A stretch of DNA of 16,309 nt, from assembly GCA_036821645.1 (NCBI GenBank), contig DAISJD010000068.1:1-16309 (forward strand). Direction: 5' to 3'. Within the stretch, counting starts at the first letter, position 1, and the number at the start of each line of letters is the position of its first letter. This document shows, piece by piece, positions 1 to 6,601 of the stretch. A program made the translations under genes and the position numbers. The stretch is from DAISJD01 sp036821645. Its GTDB lineage: Bacteria > Pseudomonadota > Alphaproteobacteria > ATCC43930 > CGMCC-115725. The notes beneath the pieces are model-generated. The model was not told the origin of the DNA. It did no database searches and saw nothing but the letters and a program-made list of their open reading frames with translations.

Positions 1-1
1 G

Positions 2-556
2 GGTGCCCTTGCCAATAGCGCCAGCAGCACGATGCAGCCCTTGCTGATTTCCCAGATGGCCCAGTTGCAGCAAGCCGAATCGAAAATTTCCAGCTTGAAG
101 CGGGAAATCGAAAGTCTGACCCGCGATCTTGCCGACCTCGACAAAAAGACCGCCGCCTTCGGCGAAGTCGAACGCGATCTCAACACGTTGGAGCGCGAAG
201 TCCGCAGCCAACGCGAACAATATGACATGCTTTCAAAGCGCCTTCAGACGGCGACCTTGACCGTCGATATCGGCACGTTCGATCTGCCCGAACAGATCAA
301 GGTCATCGACCTGCCGGGTCAGCCCGTCGCGGTCAATCTCTCTCTCGGCATCTTCTTGTTGGCGAGTGTGGTGGGCTCGCTGCTGCTGGGCGGCGGTATG
401 GCGTTCGTTGCGGAATTGTTGGATAGTTCGATCCGATCAGTCAATCAATTGGAACGGCTCGTCAAGGCACCGGTCCTCTCGACGGTGCCGATCCTGCCAG
501 CACTGCCGGCCGGGGCCGATCCGATTCTGCGTCGACCGAGCGGTGCCCCTGCGTGA
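2..556 (+). CDS. Polysaccharide chain-length determinant, GumC/Wzz-like (3' part, 5' end outside window)
   Basis: The reading frame is open from the left edge, so only the C-terminal part is present (about 184 codons). A charged, leucine-rich coiled coil spans roughly the first 75 visible residues (heptad-like SKISSLKREIESLTRDLADL). It is followed by a beta-rich stretch ending in the proline-containing segment DLPGQPV. One transmembrane helix (LSLGIFLLASVVGSLLLGGG) comes next, then a short cytoplasmic tail with the family-typical ELLDSSIRSVNQLE. This coiled coil, GNVR-like region, transmembrane helix and tail is the known layout of polysaccharide co-polymerases, inner-membrane proteins that set chain length and work with the outer-membrane export channel. 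No tyrosine-kinase domain is fused after the helix. The stop codon overlaps the GTG start of the next gene by 4 nt, so the two are probably translationally coupled. In a syp-type locus the corresponding role is that of SypO or the kinase-less SypD partner; which of these is not resolved. Confidence 0.85.
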   Translation, partial: GALANSASSTMQPLLISQMAQLQQAESKISSLKREIESLTRDLADLDKKTAAFGEVERDLNTLEREVRSQREQYDMLSKRLQTATLTVDIGTFDLPEQIKVIDLPGQPVAVNLSLGIFLLASVVGSLLLGGGMAFVAELLDSSIRSVNQLERLVKAPVLSTVPILPALPAGADPILRRPSGAPA

Positions 557-1701
557 GCCGCGTCGCCCATATCGTCCAACATCTCCAACCCGGCGGCATT
601 GAATGCATGGTGTTGGATTTTCTGGCCAACGGCGCTCTGGGTGGGAACGAGCGACCCGATATCGTCATCAGTCTGGACGGCACGCGGGACGGCTTAGTCG
701 ATGCTTGGCCGCGCCTCGTGCCCTATGCCGAGAGGCTCTGGGGGCTCGACAAACCCCCGGGCTTTCAGCCGTTCTTGATCCTGCGGCTCGGGCACCTGCT
801 CCGCCGTCTTAAGGTAACGGCCGTCCATACCCATCATATCGGCCCCCTGCTTTACGGCGGTCTCGCGGCCCGCCTCAGCGGGGTCAGGCGGCTCATCCAC
901 ACCGAACATGACGCTTGGCATCTTGCCGATCCGAAGCGGCGGCGGCTGGAAGGCGCGCTGCTGACCCTTACCCGTCCGACCCTGGTGGCCGATGCAGGCT
1001 TGGTAGCCGATGCCCTCAAGACGGCTTTTCCCGGATGCGCGCCCATCCTCATTCATAACGGGATCGATCCTACCCGGTTTCTGCCCGGCAACCCGCTTAC
1101 GGCGCGCGCGGCGTTCCACCTGCCGCAAGAACCGCTCATCATCGGCTGTGCTGCCCGACTTGAAACGGTGAAAGGGGTCGATCACTTGCTGCGCGGGTTT
1201 GCCGCCCTCGCCCCGACACTGCGGGACAAGTCGGGCCAAAACCGGTCGGTGCATCTGGCCTTAGCGGGCGGTGGGTCTGAGGCGACGGCCCTGCGGGCCT
1301 TAGCAGCCGAACTCAATATCGCGGATCGAGTCACGTTTTTGGGACGGATCGATGCGATGCCGCTTTTCTATCAAGCCCTCGATCTCTTCTGCCTCGCCTC
1401 GCGCGCCGAGGGGCTGCCGCTTTCCCTGCTCGAAGCTCAAGCATGCAATATCCCCGTTGTCGCAACCCGTGTCGGCGGCATGGCCGACGCCGTCTGCCCG
1501 ACGACCGGCACCTTAGTCGCCCCGAACGATCCCGCCGCCTTGGCCGCCGCTTTGGCCGCAACCCTGATCCACCGTCCCCTCCAGCCGGAGGATGCCCTCA
1601 CCCCAGACGGCGCCTCAATCGGCTCGCCGCGTCATTTTATCCTTCAAGAGCGAAATCTTAACGTCATGATGAGGGCTTATCATCAATTCTATACGGCATA
1701 G
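553..1701 (+). CDS. GT4-family glycosyltransferase (exopolysaccharide assembly)
   Basis: The protein has 382 residues, a normal length for a GT-B fold GT4 enzyme, and would transfer a sugar from a nucleotide donor to a growing lipid-linked glycan on the cytoplasmic face. The N-terminal domain opens with VAHIVQHLQPGGIE (residues 4-17), the glycine-rich acceptor-side loop typical of the family. The C-terminal donor domain begins near residue 195 (IIGCAARLETVKGVDHLL). It carries the EX7E motif EGLPLSLLE (E286 and E294) and the following PVVATRVGGMADAV. The GTG start at 553 overlaps the upstream stop (GTGA), which supports translational coupling. No shorter start keeps the N-terminal loop. The overall look resembles the glycosyltransferases seen in EpsH/PEP-CTERM exopolysaccharide clusters, but donor and linkage cannot be read from the sequence. 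Confidence 0.9.
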   Translation: MSRVAHIVQHLQPGGIECMVLDFLANGALGGNERPDIVISLDGTRDGLVDAWPRLVPYAERLWGLDKPPGFQPFLILRLGHLLRRLKVTAVHTHHIGPLLYGGLAARLSGVRRLIHTEHDAWHLADPKRRRLEGALLTLTRPTLVADAGLVADALKTAFPGCAPILIHNGIDPTRFLPGNPLTARAAFHLPQEPLIIGCAARLETVKGVDHLLRGFAALAPTLRDKSGQNRSVHLALAGGGSEATALRALAAELNIADRVTFLGRIDAMPLFYQALDLFCLASRAEGLPLSLLEAQACNIPVVATRVGGMADAVCPTTGTLVAPNDPAALAAALAATLIHRPLQPEDALTPDGASIGSPRHFILQERNLNVMMRAYHQFYTA

Positions 1702-1722
1702 CATGCTGGAGTCGGTCGATCG

Positions 1723-3534
1723 ATGATGATGCTCATTGCCACAGGGACGATCCTCGCGATTGTCCTGATCCTTTATCACCATGCCGGATACCCGCTGGTT
1801 CTCCGCTGGCTCGGCACCGCCGCGGCACCGCCGCCGCCGATCCCGTCGGTTCTGCCGCCCATCACCCTCGTCGTCCCGGCTTATAACGAAGCAGCGGTCA
1901 TTGCGCGCAAAATTGCCAATCTCGCAGCCTTGTCTTACCCACAAGACCGGCTTTCTATCATCATCGCCTGCGACGGCTGCACCGACGAGACGGTCGCCAT
2001 CGCGCGGCATGCGGCGGCAGAGCATCCGGCATGCCCGATCGAAATCCGGGATTTTTCCTATAATCGCGGCAAGATCGCCGTTTTGAACGATGTCCTGTCT
2101 CCTCTCGCCACCGGTATCGTCTGCCTCACCGACGCATCTGCCTTGCTGTCCGCCGACGCGTTGGTCATTGCGGCCGCCCATTTTGCCGATCCCCGCATCG
2201 CCGTGGTCGCCGGTACCTATCGTTTTGCGACGGAGGGCAGCGCCGGTGAAACGGCTTATTGGCGGTACCAGGTTGCGGTCAAACACCGTGAAAGCGCCTT
2301 GGGCGGCGTGATCGGCGTCCATGGTTCCTGTTGGTTTTTCCGTGCGGGGCTGGCACGGCCCTTGGAACCCGACACGATCAACGACGATTTCATCCTGCCC
2401 ATGCGCATCGTGGCCCAAGGCTATCGCGCGGTCTACGAACAAGCCATCGTCGCAACCGAACTCGAAGTTGCGAGCCTCGCCCTCGACCGCCGTCGTCGCC
2501 TGCGCATCGCAGCCGGCAATATGCAGCAACTGATCCGCCTTGCGGGCCTGCTGCATCCGCGCCATGGCGGGGTGGCGTTTTGCTTTTGGTCCGGCAAGGC
2601 GCTCAGGGTTCTGTGCCCCTATCTCATGATCGGGGCTTGGGCGGGCTCACTCATTCTCGCTTTCTATGGCTCGCTTTTCTTCACATTCACGTTTTTGGTG
2701 CAGACAGCTCTTTACAGTCTGGCGCTCACACCGCTTATCTTGCCGATGGGTTTCCTAGAGGCTCGCCTCCGGCGCGTCGTCTCTCTCGTCCATTATCTCG
2801 TTATCGGACACTTAATGTCACTCATTGGTGGAACGCGCTACCTTCTTGGCCTCGATCGCGGGCGCTGGCATCGCGTCGCCGGACCGGAGCCCGCGATGGC
2901 GGCAACGCATATTTCTCGTGCAAGCCAAATCGGCAAGCGCGTTTTCGACATTGTCGGATCTTTGATCGGGCTCAGTCTGGGCTTGGTGCTGTTGATCCCG
3001 ATTGCGCTCGCGATCAAGCTTTCATCGCCCGGTCCCTTGATTTTCCGGCAATATCGCATCGGTCGGGCGCTGGCGGATCGGACCGAGCTGTTCATGATGT
3101 ATAAATTTCGCAGCATGTATATCGACGCCGAAGCCAAAACCGGCCCGATCTGGGCCAGCCGCAACGATCCGCGCATCACGCCCGTCGGTCGGTTTCTGCG
3201 CAAAACCCGCCTCGACGAAATCCCCCAATTGGTCAATGTCCTGCGCGGGGATATGTCGCTTGTGGGACCACGACCGGAACGGCCCGGCATTACCCGACGG
3301 CTTGAAGGGGCCATCCCGTTTTTTACCGAACGAACCTACGGCATCAGACCAGGGATAACTGGCCTTGCCCAAGTCAATCAAGGCTATGACGAGACGATCG
3401 AAGACGTGAAATCCAAAGTCCTCTACGATCACGCCTATAGCCTGTCGATCATGAATTTCTGGGGGTGGCTGACAACCGATCTCACCATCCTATGCAAGAC
3501 GGTCAGCGTGATCTTGCTGGGACGCGGACAATAA
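1723..3534 (+). CDS. GT2 glycosyltransferase fused to a WcaJ-type undecaprenyl-phosphate sugar-phosphate transferase
   Basis: This 603-residue membrane protein joins two enzymes in one frame. After an N-terminal transmembrane helix (about residues 4-20) comes a GT2 domain (46-280). It has TLVVPAYNEA at 48-57, the CDGCTDET nucleotide-binding stretch at 83-90, a DXD-like D137, the catalytic-base motif NDD at 220-222, and RRLRIAAGN in place of the usual QXXRW. Hydrophobic helices follow at about 295-370. From residue 403 there is a complete bacterial sugar transferase domain: KRVFDIVGS, a membrane helix (413-430), SSPGPLIFRQYRIG, MYKFRSM, RLDEIPQLVNVLRGDMSLVGPRPER and GITGLAQVNQGY. In this family that domain starts repeat-unit synthesis by moving a sugar-1-phosphate to undecaprenyl phosphate. 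I infer that the GT2 half adds the second sugar. The GGAG at 1708-1711 fits the ATG at 1723. Each half has its full motif set, and no stop or frameshift lies between them. Confidence 0.9.
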   Translation: MMMLIATGTILAIVLILYHHAGYPLVLRWLGTAAAPPPPIPSVLPPITLVVPAYNEAAVIARKIANLAALSYPQDRLSIIIACDGCTDETVAIARHAAAEHPACPIEIRDFSYNRGKIAVLNDVLSPLATGIVCLTDASALLSADALVIAAAHFADPRIAVVAGTYRFATEGSAGETAYWRYQVAVKHRESALGGVIGVHGSCWFFRAGLARPLEPDTINDDFILPMRIVAQGYRAVYEQAIVATELEVASLALDRRRRLRIAAGNMQQLIRLAGLLHPRHGGVAFCFWSGKALRVLCPYLMIGAWAGSLILAFYGSLFFTFTFLVQTALYSLALTPLILPMGFLEARLRRVVSLVHYLVIGHLMSLIGGTRYLLGLDRGRWHRVAGPEPAMAATHISRASQIGKRVFDIVGSLIGLSLGLVLLIPIALAIKLSSPGPLIFRQYRIGRALADRTELFMMYKFRSMYIDAEAKTGPIWASRNDPRITPVGRFLRKTRLDEIPQLVNVLRGDMSLVGPRPERPGITRRLEGAIPFFTERTYGIRPGITGLAQVNQGYDETIEDVKSKVLYDHAYSLSIMNFWGWLTTDLTILCKTVSVILLGRGQ

Positions 3535-3590
3535 CAACCGAACGGCAAAAAAGCTTGGGACGCATGATCAAGCATTCGTGTGTACTGCAC

Positions 3591-3607
3591 AATCAGTAAA
3601 ACTGATT
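3591..3607. promoter_or_regulatory. AT-rich palindrome, possible operator
   Basis: AATCAGT and ACTGATT form a perfect 7-bp inverted repeat around AAA. A TTTAATATTTG stretch follows at once. It could be a protein-binding operator; the stem is too weak and AT-rich for a convincing terminator. Confidence 0.35.
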
Positions 3608-3703
3608 TAATATTTGCCTGTTAACTTCTGTCCGCCATGGGCTCATGATCCGATCAAGTCATCTCACGCGATCAGACAATGGGTCCGAGTAAACAAAGCT
3701 TAA

Positions 3704-3739
3704 GGACCGTTTTCAGTCCGGTAGGATCGAAAACGGCCC
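3704..3739 (+). promoter_or_regulatory. Long hairpin in the leader of the epimerase operon
   Basis: A 36-nt imperfect inverted repeat can fold into a 16-pair stem with only two A-C mismatches (3706/3737 and 3715/3728) and one G-U pair, closed by the 4-nt loop GGTA (3720-3723). The perfect core is CCGTTTTC with GAAAACGG. There is no U-tract after it, so it is not a standard terminator. It ends 17 nt before the AAGGAG ribosome binding site, where it could act on mRNA stability, translation or protein binding. Confidence 0.5.
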
Positions 3740-3756
3740 GCGCGGCACATCCAGAC

Positions 3757-3762
3757 AAGGAG
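3757..3762 (+). promoter_or_regulatory. Shine-Dalgarno site of the epimerase gene
   Basis: A full AAGGAG lies 11 nt before the ATG at 3774 and fixes that start. It is the strongest ribosome binding site in the window. Confidence 0.75.
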
Positions 3763-3773
3763 TAAGTCAAGCG

Positions 3774-4724
3774 ATGGCGACCTATCTTGTGACCGGTGGC
3801 TGTGGCTTTATCGGATCGCACCTTGTCGATCGTCTGGTCGAACAGGGCCATCACGTTCGGGTTCTGGATAATCTGTCGACCGGCAAGCGCAGCAACCTCA
3901 ACCCCATGGCCGACCTCATCGTCGGCGATATTGCCGACTGCGCTCTCGTGCAGAGCGCCGTGGCTGGGATCGATGGCTGCTTCCATTTGGCCGCCATCGC
4001 GTCTGTCGCGCGCTCGACCGAAGAATGGGTTGGAACCCATCACACCAACCTTTCCGGGTTCATTACCGTCCTCGACGCCGTGCGGCAGGAACAGACCCGC
4101 CGGGCCTGTAGAATCCCTGTCATCTATGCCTCGTCGGCGGCAGTCTATGGCGACCAAGCCGTGATGCCGATCACCGAACGTCATGCGGCCATGCCGCTCA
4201 CCGCCTATGGTGCCGATAAGCTTGGTTGCGAACTCCATGCCCGCGTCGGCTGGTTCAGCCACGGGATTGCCAGCACGGGCTTGCGGTTTTTCAACGTTTA
4301 TGGCCCGCGTCAGGATCCGAATTCCCCGTATTCCGGGGTGATTTCCATCTTTTCCGCGCGCATCGGGGCGGGTCAAGCCGTAACTCTGCATGGCGATGGT
4401 ATGCAGGTCCGGGATTTCATCTATGTCGGTGACGTGATCGACCATCTGGTGGCGGCCATGATCACGGCAGACGGTGTCAAGGTGTTCAATGTCTGCACGG
4501 GAAAATCGACCGCCATCAAAGACATCGCCCGCCTGATCGGTCACATTCGCGGCGTCGTGCCCATCGTCACCCACGGTCAAGCGCGTCTCGGCGACATTCG
4601 TCAATCGATTGGATCGCCGGTCCACGCCACGGCCGGTCTTGGGGTTGCGGCACAGGTTGACATTGAAGACGGCCTGCGACGCCTGTTACAGCCAGATGCC
4701 ACCCGTCGTACCGAGGCTGCTTGA
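3774..4724 (+). CDS. NAD-dependent nucleotide-sugar epimerase (extended SDR, UDP-hexose 4-epimerase type)
   Basis: This 316-residue protein is a complete extended short-chain dehydrogenase/reductase. The Rossmann motif VTGGCGFIGSHL (residues 6-17) binds NAD, with D32 placed to hold the ribose. The catalytic set is S120/S121 in YASSAAVYG, Y145 and K149 in AYGADKLG. The sugar-binding region NVYGPRQDPNSPYSGVI (174-190), the later DFIYVGD and the RLGDIRQS near residue 271 match the GalE/WbpP group. That group interconverts UDP-Glc/Gal or UDP-GlcNAc/GalNAc through a 4-keto intermediate. It would supply a sugar donor to the glycosyltransferases upstream; which sugar cannot be decided here. Its stop TGA shares its last A with the ATG of the next gene (TGATG), so a sugar-supply enzyme is translationally linked to a regulator. 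Dehydratase or reductase activity is the main alternative. Confidence 0.88.
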   Translation: MATYLVTGGCGFIGSHLVDRLVEQGHHVRVLDNLSTGKRSNLNPMADLIVGDIADCALVQSAVAGIDGCFHLAAIASVARSTEEWVGTHHTNLSGFITVLDAVRQEQTRRACRIPVIYASSAAVYGDQAVMPITERHAAMPLTAYGADKLGCELHARVGWFSHGIASTGLRFFNVYGPRQDPNSPYSGVISIFSARIGAGQAVTLHGDGMQVRDFIYVGDVIDHLVAAMITADGVKVFNVCTGKSTAIKDIARLIGHIRGVVPIVTHGQARLGDIRQSIGSPVHATAGLGVAAQVDIEDGLRRLLQPDATRRTEAA

Positions 4725-6331
4725 TGCTGGATGGCGAAACGCCGCTCTGGTCCGGTCACGTTGCCGCCACCTTGACCGGGGTTCGCGATCTGCGCCGTCA
4801 TCTGCTGGAAACCGTCAAACCGGCCGATCTCGATCCCGAACTCTGCGAAAGCTTGGCGCTTTGTCTTTCCGAAATCGCGAATAACATCGTACATCACGGC
4901 ACAGACATCACCCGGATCGAGGCGGCACTCACCCGCCATCAGGATGGGATTACGCTGACCATCGATGATAATGGGCACCCGTTGCGCACTGCCATGACCC
5001 ATTTTCGCCGCCATGCCGCCCGCAAACCCGATCCGCTTCAGGAATCGGGGCGCGGCCTCTACATCATGGCCAGCCGGTTTCCCCACCATCTCTATGTTCC
5101 CGGTTTTCGTAAATCCCCCGAACAACCGGATGGTGCCGCTGCGGATGGCTGCGATGTTGTGCACGTCATCAACCGTTTCGTCATCCGGTACCCGAATGGG
5201 GCGCGCAACACTCTGCCGCGCCTGCTCATCGTGGATGACGATGCCGTGCAACGGCTGACGATTTCCCATTATTTGAAAGATAGCTACCGCGTCGCCGCTT
5301 GTGCCAGTGCCGCCGAAGCCGAGATCGAAGCCCGGCTTGAAACCCCGGATGCGATCATCTCGGATATTCACATGCCGGATGCGGATGGGCTTGCCTTTCG
5401 CGAACAGCTATCCCTGGAACCCGATCTCGCCCTCGTCCCCTTTCTCTTCCTGACGAGCGATCGCTCGCCCGGTGCCTCGGCGGCGGCGAATGATGCCGGG
5501 ATCGACGACCTCCTCTATAAACCGCTGGATAAGGGGCGCCTGCTCAGTGTGCTTGAACGCCTCTTGAAGCGTCATCAGCAACGCCGACAGTTGCACCGGG
5601 CCGAAACCATCCGGGCTTCTCTCCAATTTCCCGCCCCCCAATTGCCCGACCGGGTCGGCCGCTATCAGCTCAGCGTCCGCAGCATCGTTGCCGGGACCGC
5701 CGCCGCCAATCAGCCCGATGCCGGAGGCGATCTGATCTGGTATCGCCATACGCCGGATATGTTCCAATTGCTGTTTTGCGACGCGATGGGCCATGGGGCC
5801 ACGGCATGGCCGCGGGCCATGGCCAATCTCGGCTTCGTCAAGGGGGCTGCGATGGGCATGGGCGCGTCGGTTGGCCCCGGTGCGTTCATCGCCCGGCTCA
5901 ATGACCTCCTCAGCGACGAGGGTCTTCTCGATGGCGGCACGGTTACAGCTTTGGGTTGCTGGCTTGGGGCCGACGGTCACGTCACCCTCGCCAATGCCGG
6001 CCTGCCCCACCCCCTCCTCCTATCCGGCGGGCATGTGCGGCCCATTCCCATCGACGGTGCCCTTATCGGTCTCATTGCCGGACAGAGCTATGAGACGACC
6101 GGGCTTACCCTCGCACCGGGGGACCGGCTCATCTTGGTGACGGATGGGTTCATCGATGTCGGCGAACAAAACACCGATACGGACTATCAACGGATGATCG
6201 TCGCCACTTTGTTGAACCATGCCGATCAATCGGCTGCCACCCTATGCGAAGAGGTTCTGGGCGCCCATCTCCAACATTGGCATGGGAAATTCATCGATGA
6301 CAGTATGATTTGCGTCATTAGTTATGACTGA
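4724..6331 (+). CDS. SypE-like regulator: RsbW-type kinase, receiver and PP2C/SpoIIE phosphatase in one protein
   Basis: There are three domains in 535 residues. (1) Residues about 10-155 are an RsbW-like GHKL serine-kinase domain: N-box E50, N54, H58 in LSEIANNIVHH, G1 box DDNG near 81-84, G2 box SGRGLYIM near 108. (2) Residues about 165-283 are a receiver: acidic pair in LLIVDDDAV, phospho-acceptor D214 in SDIHMPD, T in LTSD, K266 in YKP. (3) Residues about 310-535 are a PP2C phosphatase with metal-site acids in AGGDL, CDAMGHG, VTDG (D474) and IDDS (D525/D526). All key residues are present. This order is that of Vibrio fischeri SypE, which both phosphorylates and dephosphorylates the STAS protein SypA under receiver control. 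By inference this protein sets the state of a STAS partner, not found here. The ATG at 4724 is chosen over a TTG at 4721 because GAGG (4713-4716) sits 7 nt before it. Confidence 0.88.
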   Translation: MLDGETPLWSGHVAATLTGVRDLRRHLLETVKPADLDPELCESLALCLSEIANNIVHHGTDITRIEAALTRHQDGITLTIDDNGHPLRTAMTHFRRHAARKPDPLQESGRGLYIMASRFPHHLYVPGFRKSPEQPDGAAADGCDVVHVINRFVIRYPNGARNTLPRLLIVDDDAVQRLTISHYLKDSYRVAACASAAEAEIEARLETPDAIISDIHMPDADGLAFREQLSLEPDLALVPFLFLTSDRSPGASAAANDAGIDDLLYKPLDKGRLLSVLERLLKRHQQRRQLHRAETIRASLQFPAPQLPDRVGRYQLSVRSIVAGTAAANQPDAGGDLIWYRHTPDMFQLLFCDAMGHGATAWPRAMANLGFVKGAAMGMGASVGPGAFIARLNDLLSDEGLLDGGTVTALGCWLGADGHVTLANAGLPHPLLLSGGHVRPIPIDGALIGLIAGQSYETTGLTLAPGDRLILVTDGFIDVGEQNTDTDYQRMIVATLLNHADQSAATLCEEVLGAHLQHWHGKFIDDSMICVISYD

Positions 6332-6519
6332 CCTGTCCTGTTTTTCGCACTCTTTAAAGGTTTTTTAGGCTTATTAAAATGAGAGATTTGCGCGTTGATC
6401 ACCGCACATGCGACGACACTGCCATTGCCGTCCTCGTGATCTTTCCATAAAATGCTCTACAACTGGAAAGTTGGTACCGATGATGCCCCTACGCCGTCCT
6501 GGAGATCGGTCACTTGCTT

Positions 6520-6549
6520 TTGACTTGGGTGCAGTGATGAGACTGCTAT
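6520..6549 (+). promoter_or_regulatory. Possible sigma-70 promoter of the activator gene
   Basis: TTGACT at 6520-6525 is a good -35 element. The best -10 match is TGCTAT at 6544-6549 with an 18-nt spacer, only a moderate match to the consensus. The start site would be near 6556, giving a leader of about 45 nt. Confidence 0.35.
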
Positions 6550-6592
6550 CATCGCGCCAAAGACCGATGACCATGCGTTTCATGAACTGTGT

Positions 6593-6596
6593 GGAG
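6593..6596 (+). promoter_or_regulatory. Shine-Dalgarno site that decides the activator start
   Basis: GGAG here lies 5 nt before the GTG at 6602 but overlaps the other in-frame GTG at 6596. The downstream GTG is therefore the likelier start; the difference is two residues. Confidence 0.5.
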
Positions 6597-6601
6597 TGAC
6601 T

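Larger units (their letters stand above)
3535..3773 (+). promoter_or_regulatory. Intergenic regulatory region before the epimerase operon
   Basis: This 239-nt gap is the longest break inside the polysaccharide genes and is richer in A and T than the flanking coding DNA. It holds an AT-rich palindrome at 3591-3607, a long hairpin at 3704-3739 and the ribosome binding site at 3757-3762. I see no convincing intrinsic terminator for the upstream operon and no clear sigma-70 or sigma-54 promoter. It is therefore a likely promoter and leader region, with exact elements unassigned. Confidence 0.5.
6332..6601 (+). promoter_or_regulatory. Intergenic region before the sigma-54 activator gene
   Basis: This 270-nt gap separates the SypE-like gene from the activator and implies separate transcription. 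It contains a possible sigma-70 promoter at 6520-6549 and the ribosome binding site at 6593-6596. A CTTTAAAG followed by a T-run at 6352-6366 is too short a stem to call a terminator. I found no GG-N10-GC sigma-54 promoter in it. Confidence 0.5.

Noticed and set aside
3672..4625. Minus-strand open frame opposite the epimerase gene
   Set aside because: The plus-strand SDR motifs are continuous and the antisense protein has no recognisable features; it is a shadow frame.
4721..4723. TTG as start of the SypE-like gene
   Set aside because: The adjacent ATG at 4724 has better spacing from GAGG and forms a normal TGATG stop/start overlap.
6340..6369. Possible intrinsic terminator after the SypE-like gene
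   Set aside because: CTTTAAAG before the T-run is only self-complementary without a loop, and I could not find a longer GC-rich stem.
6408..6599. Possible 63-codon plus-strand gene ending at a TGA that overlaps the GTG at 6596
   Set aside because: The stop/start overlap looks like coupling, but there is no ribosome binding site before 6408, no recognisable protein feature, and a candidate promoter lies inside it. I treat it as chance.
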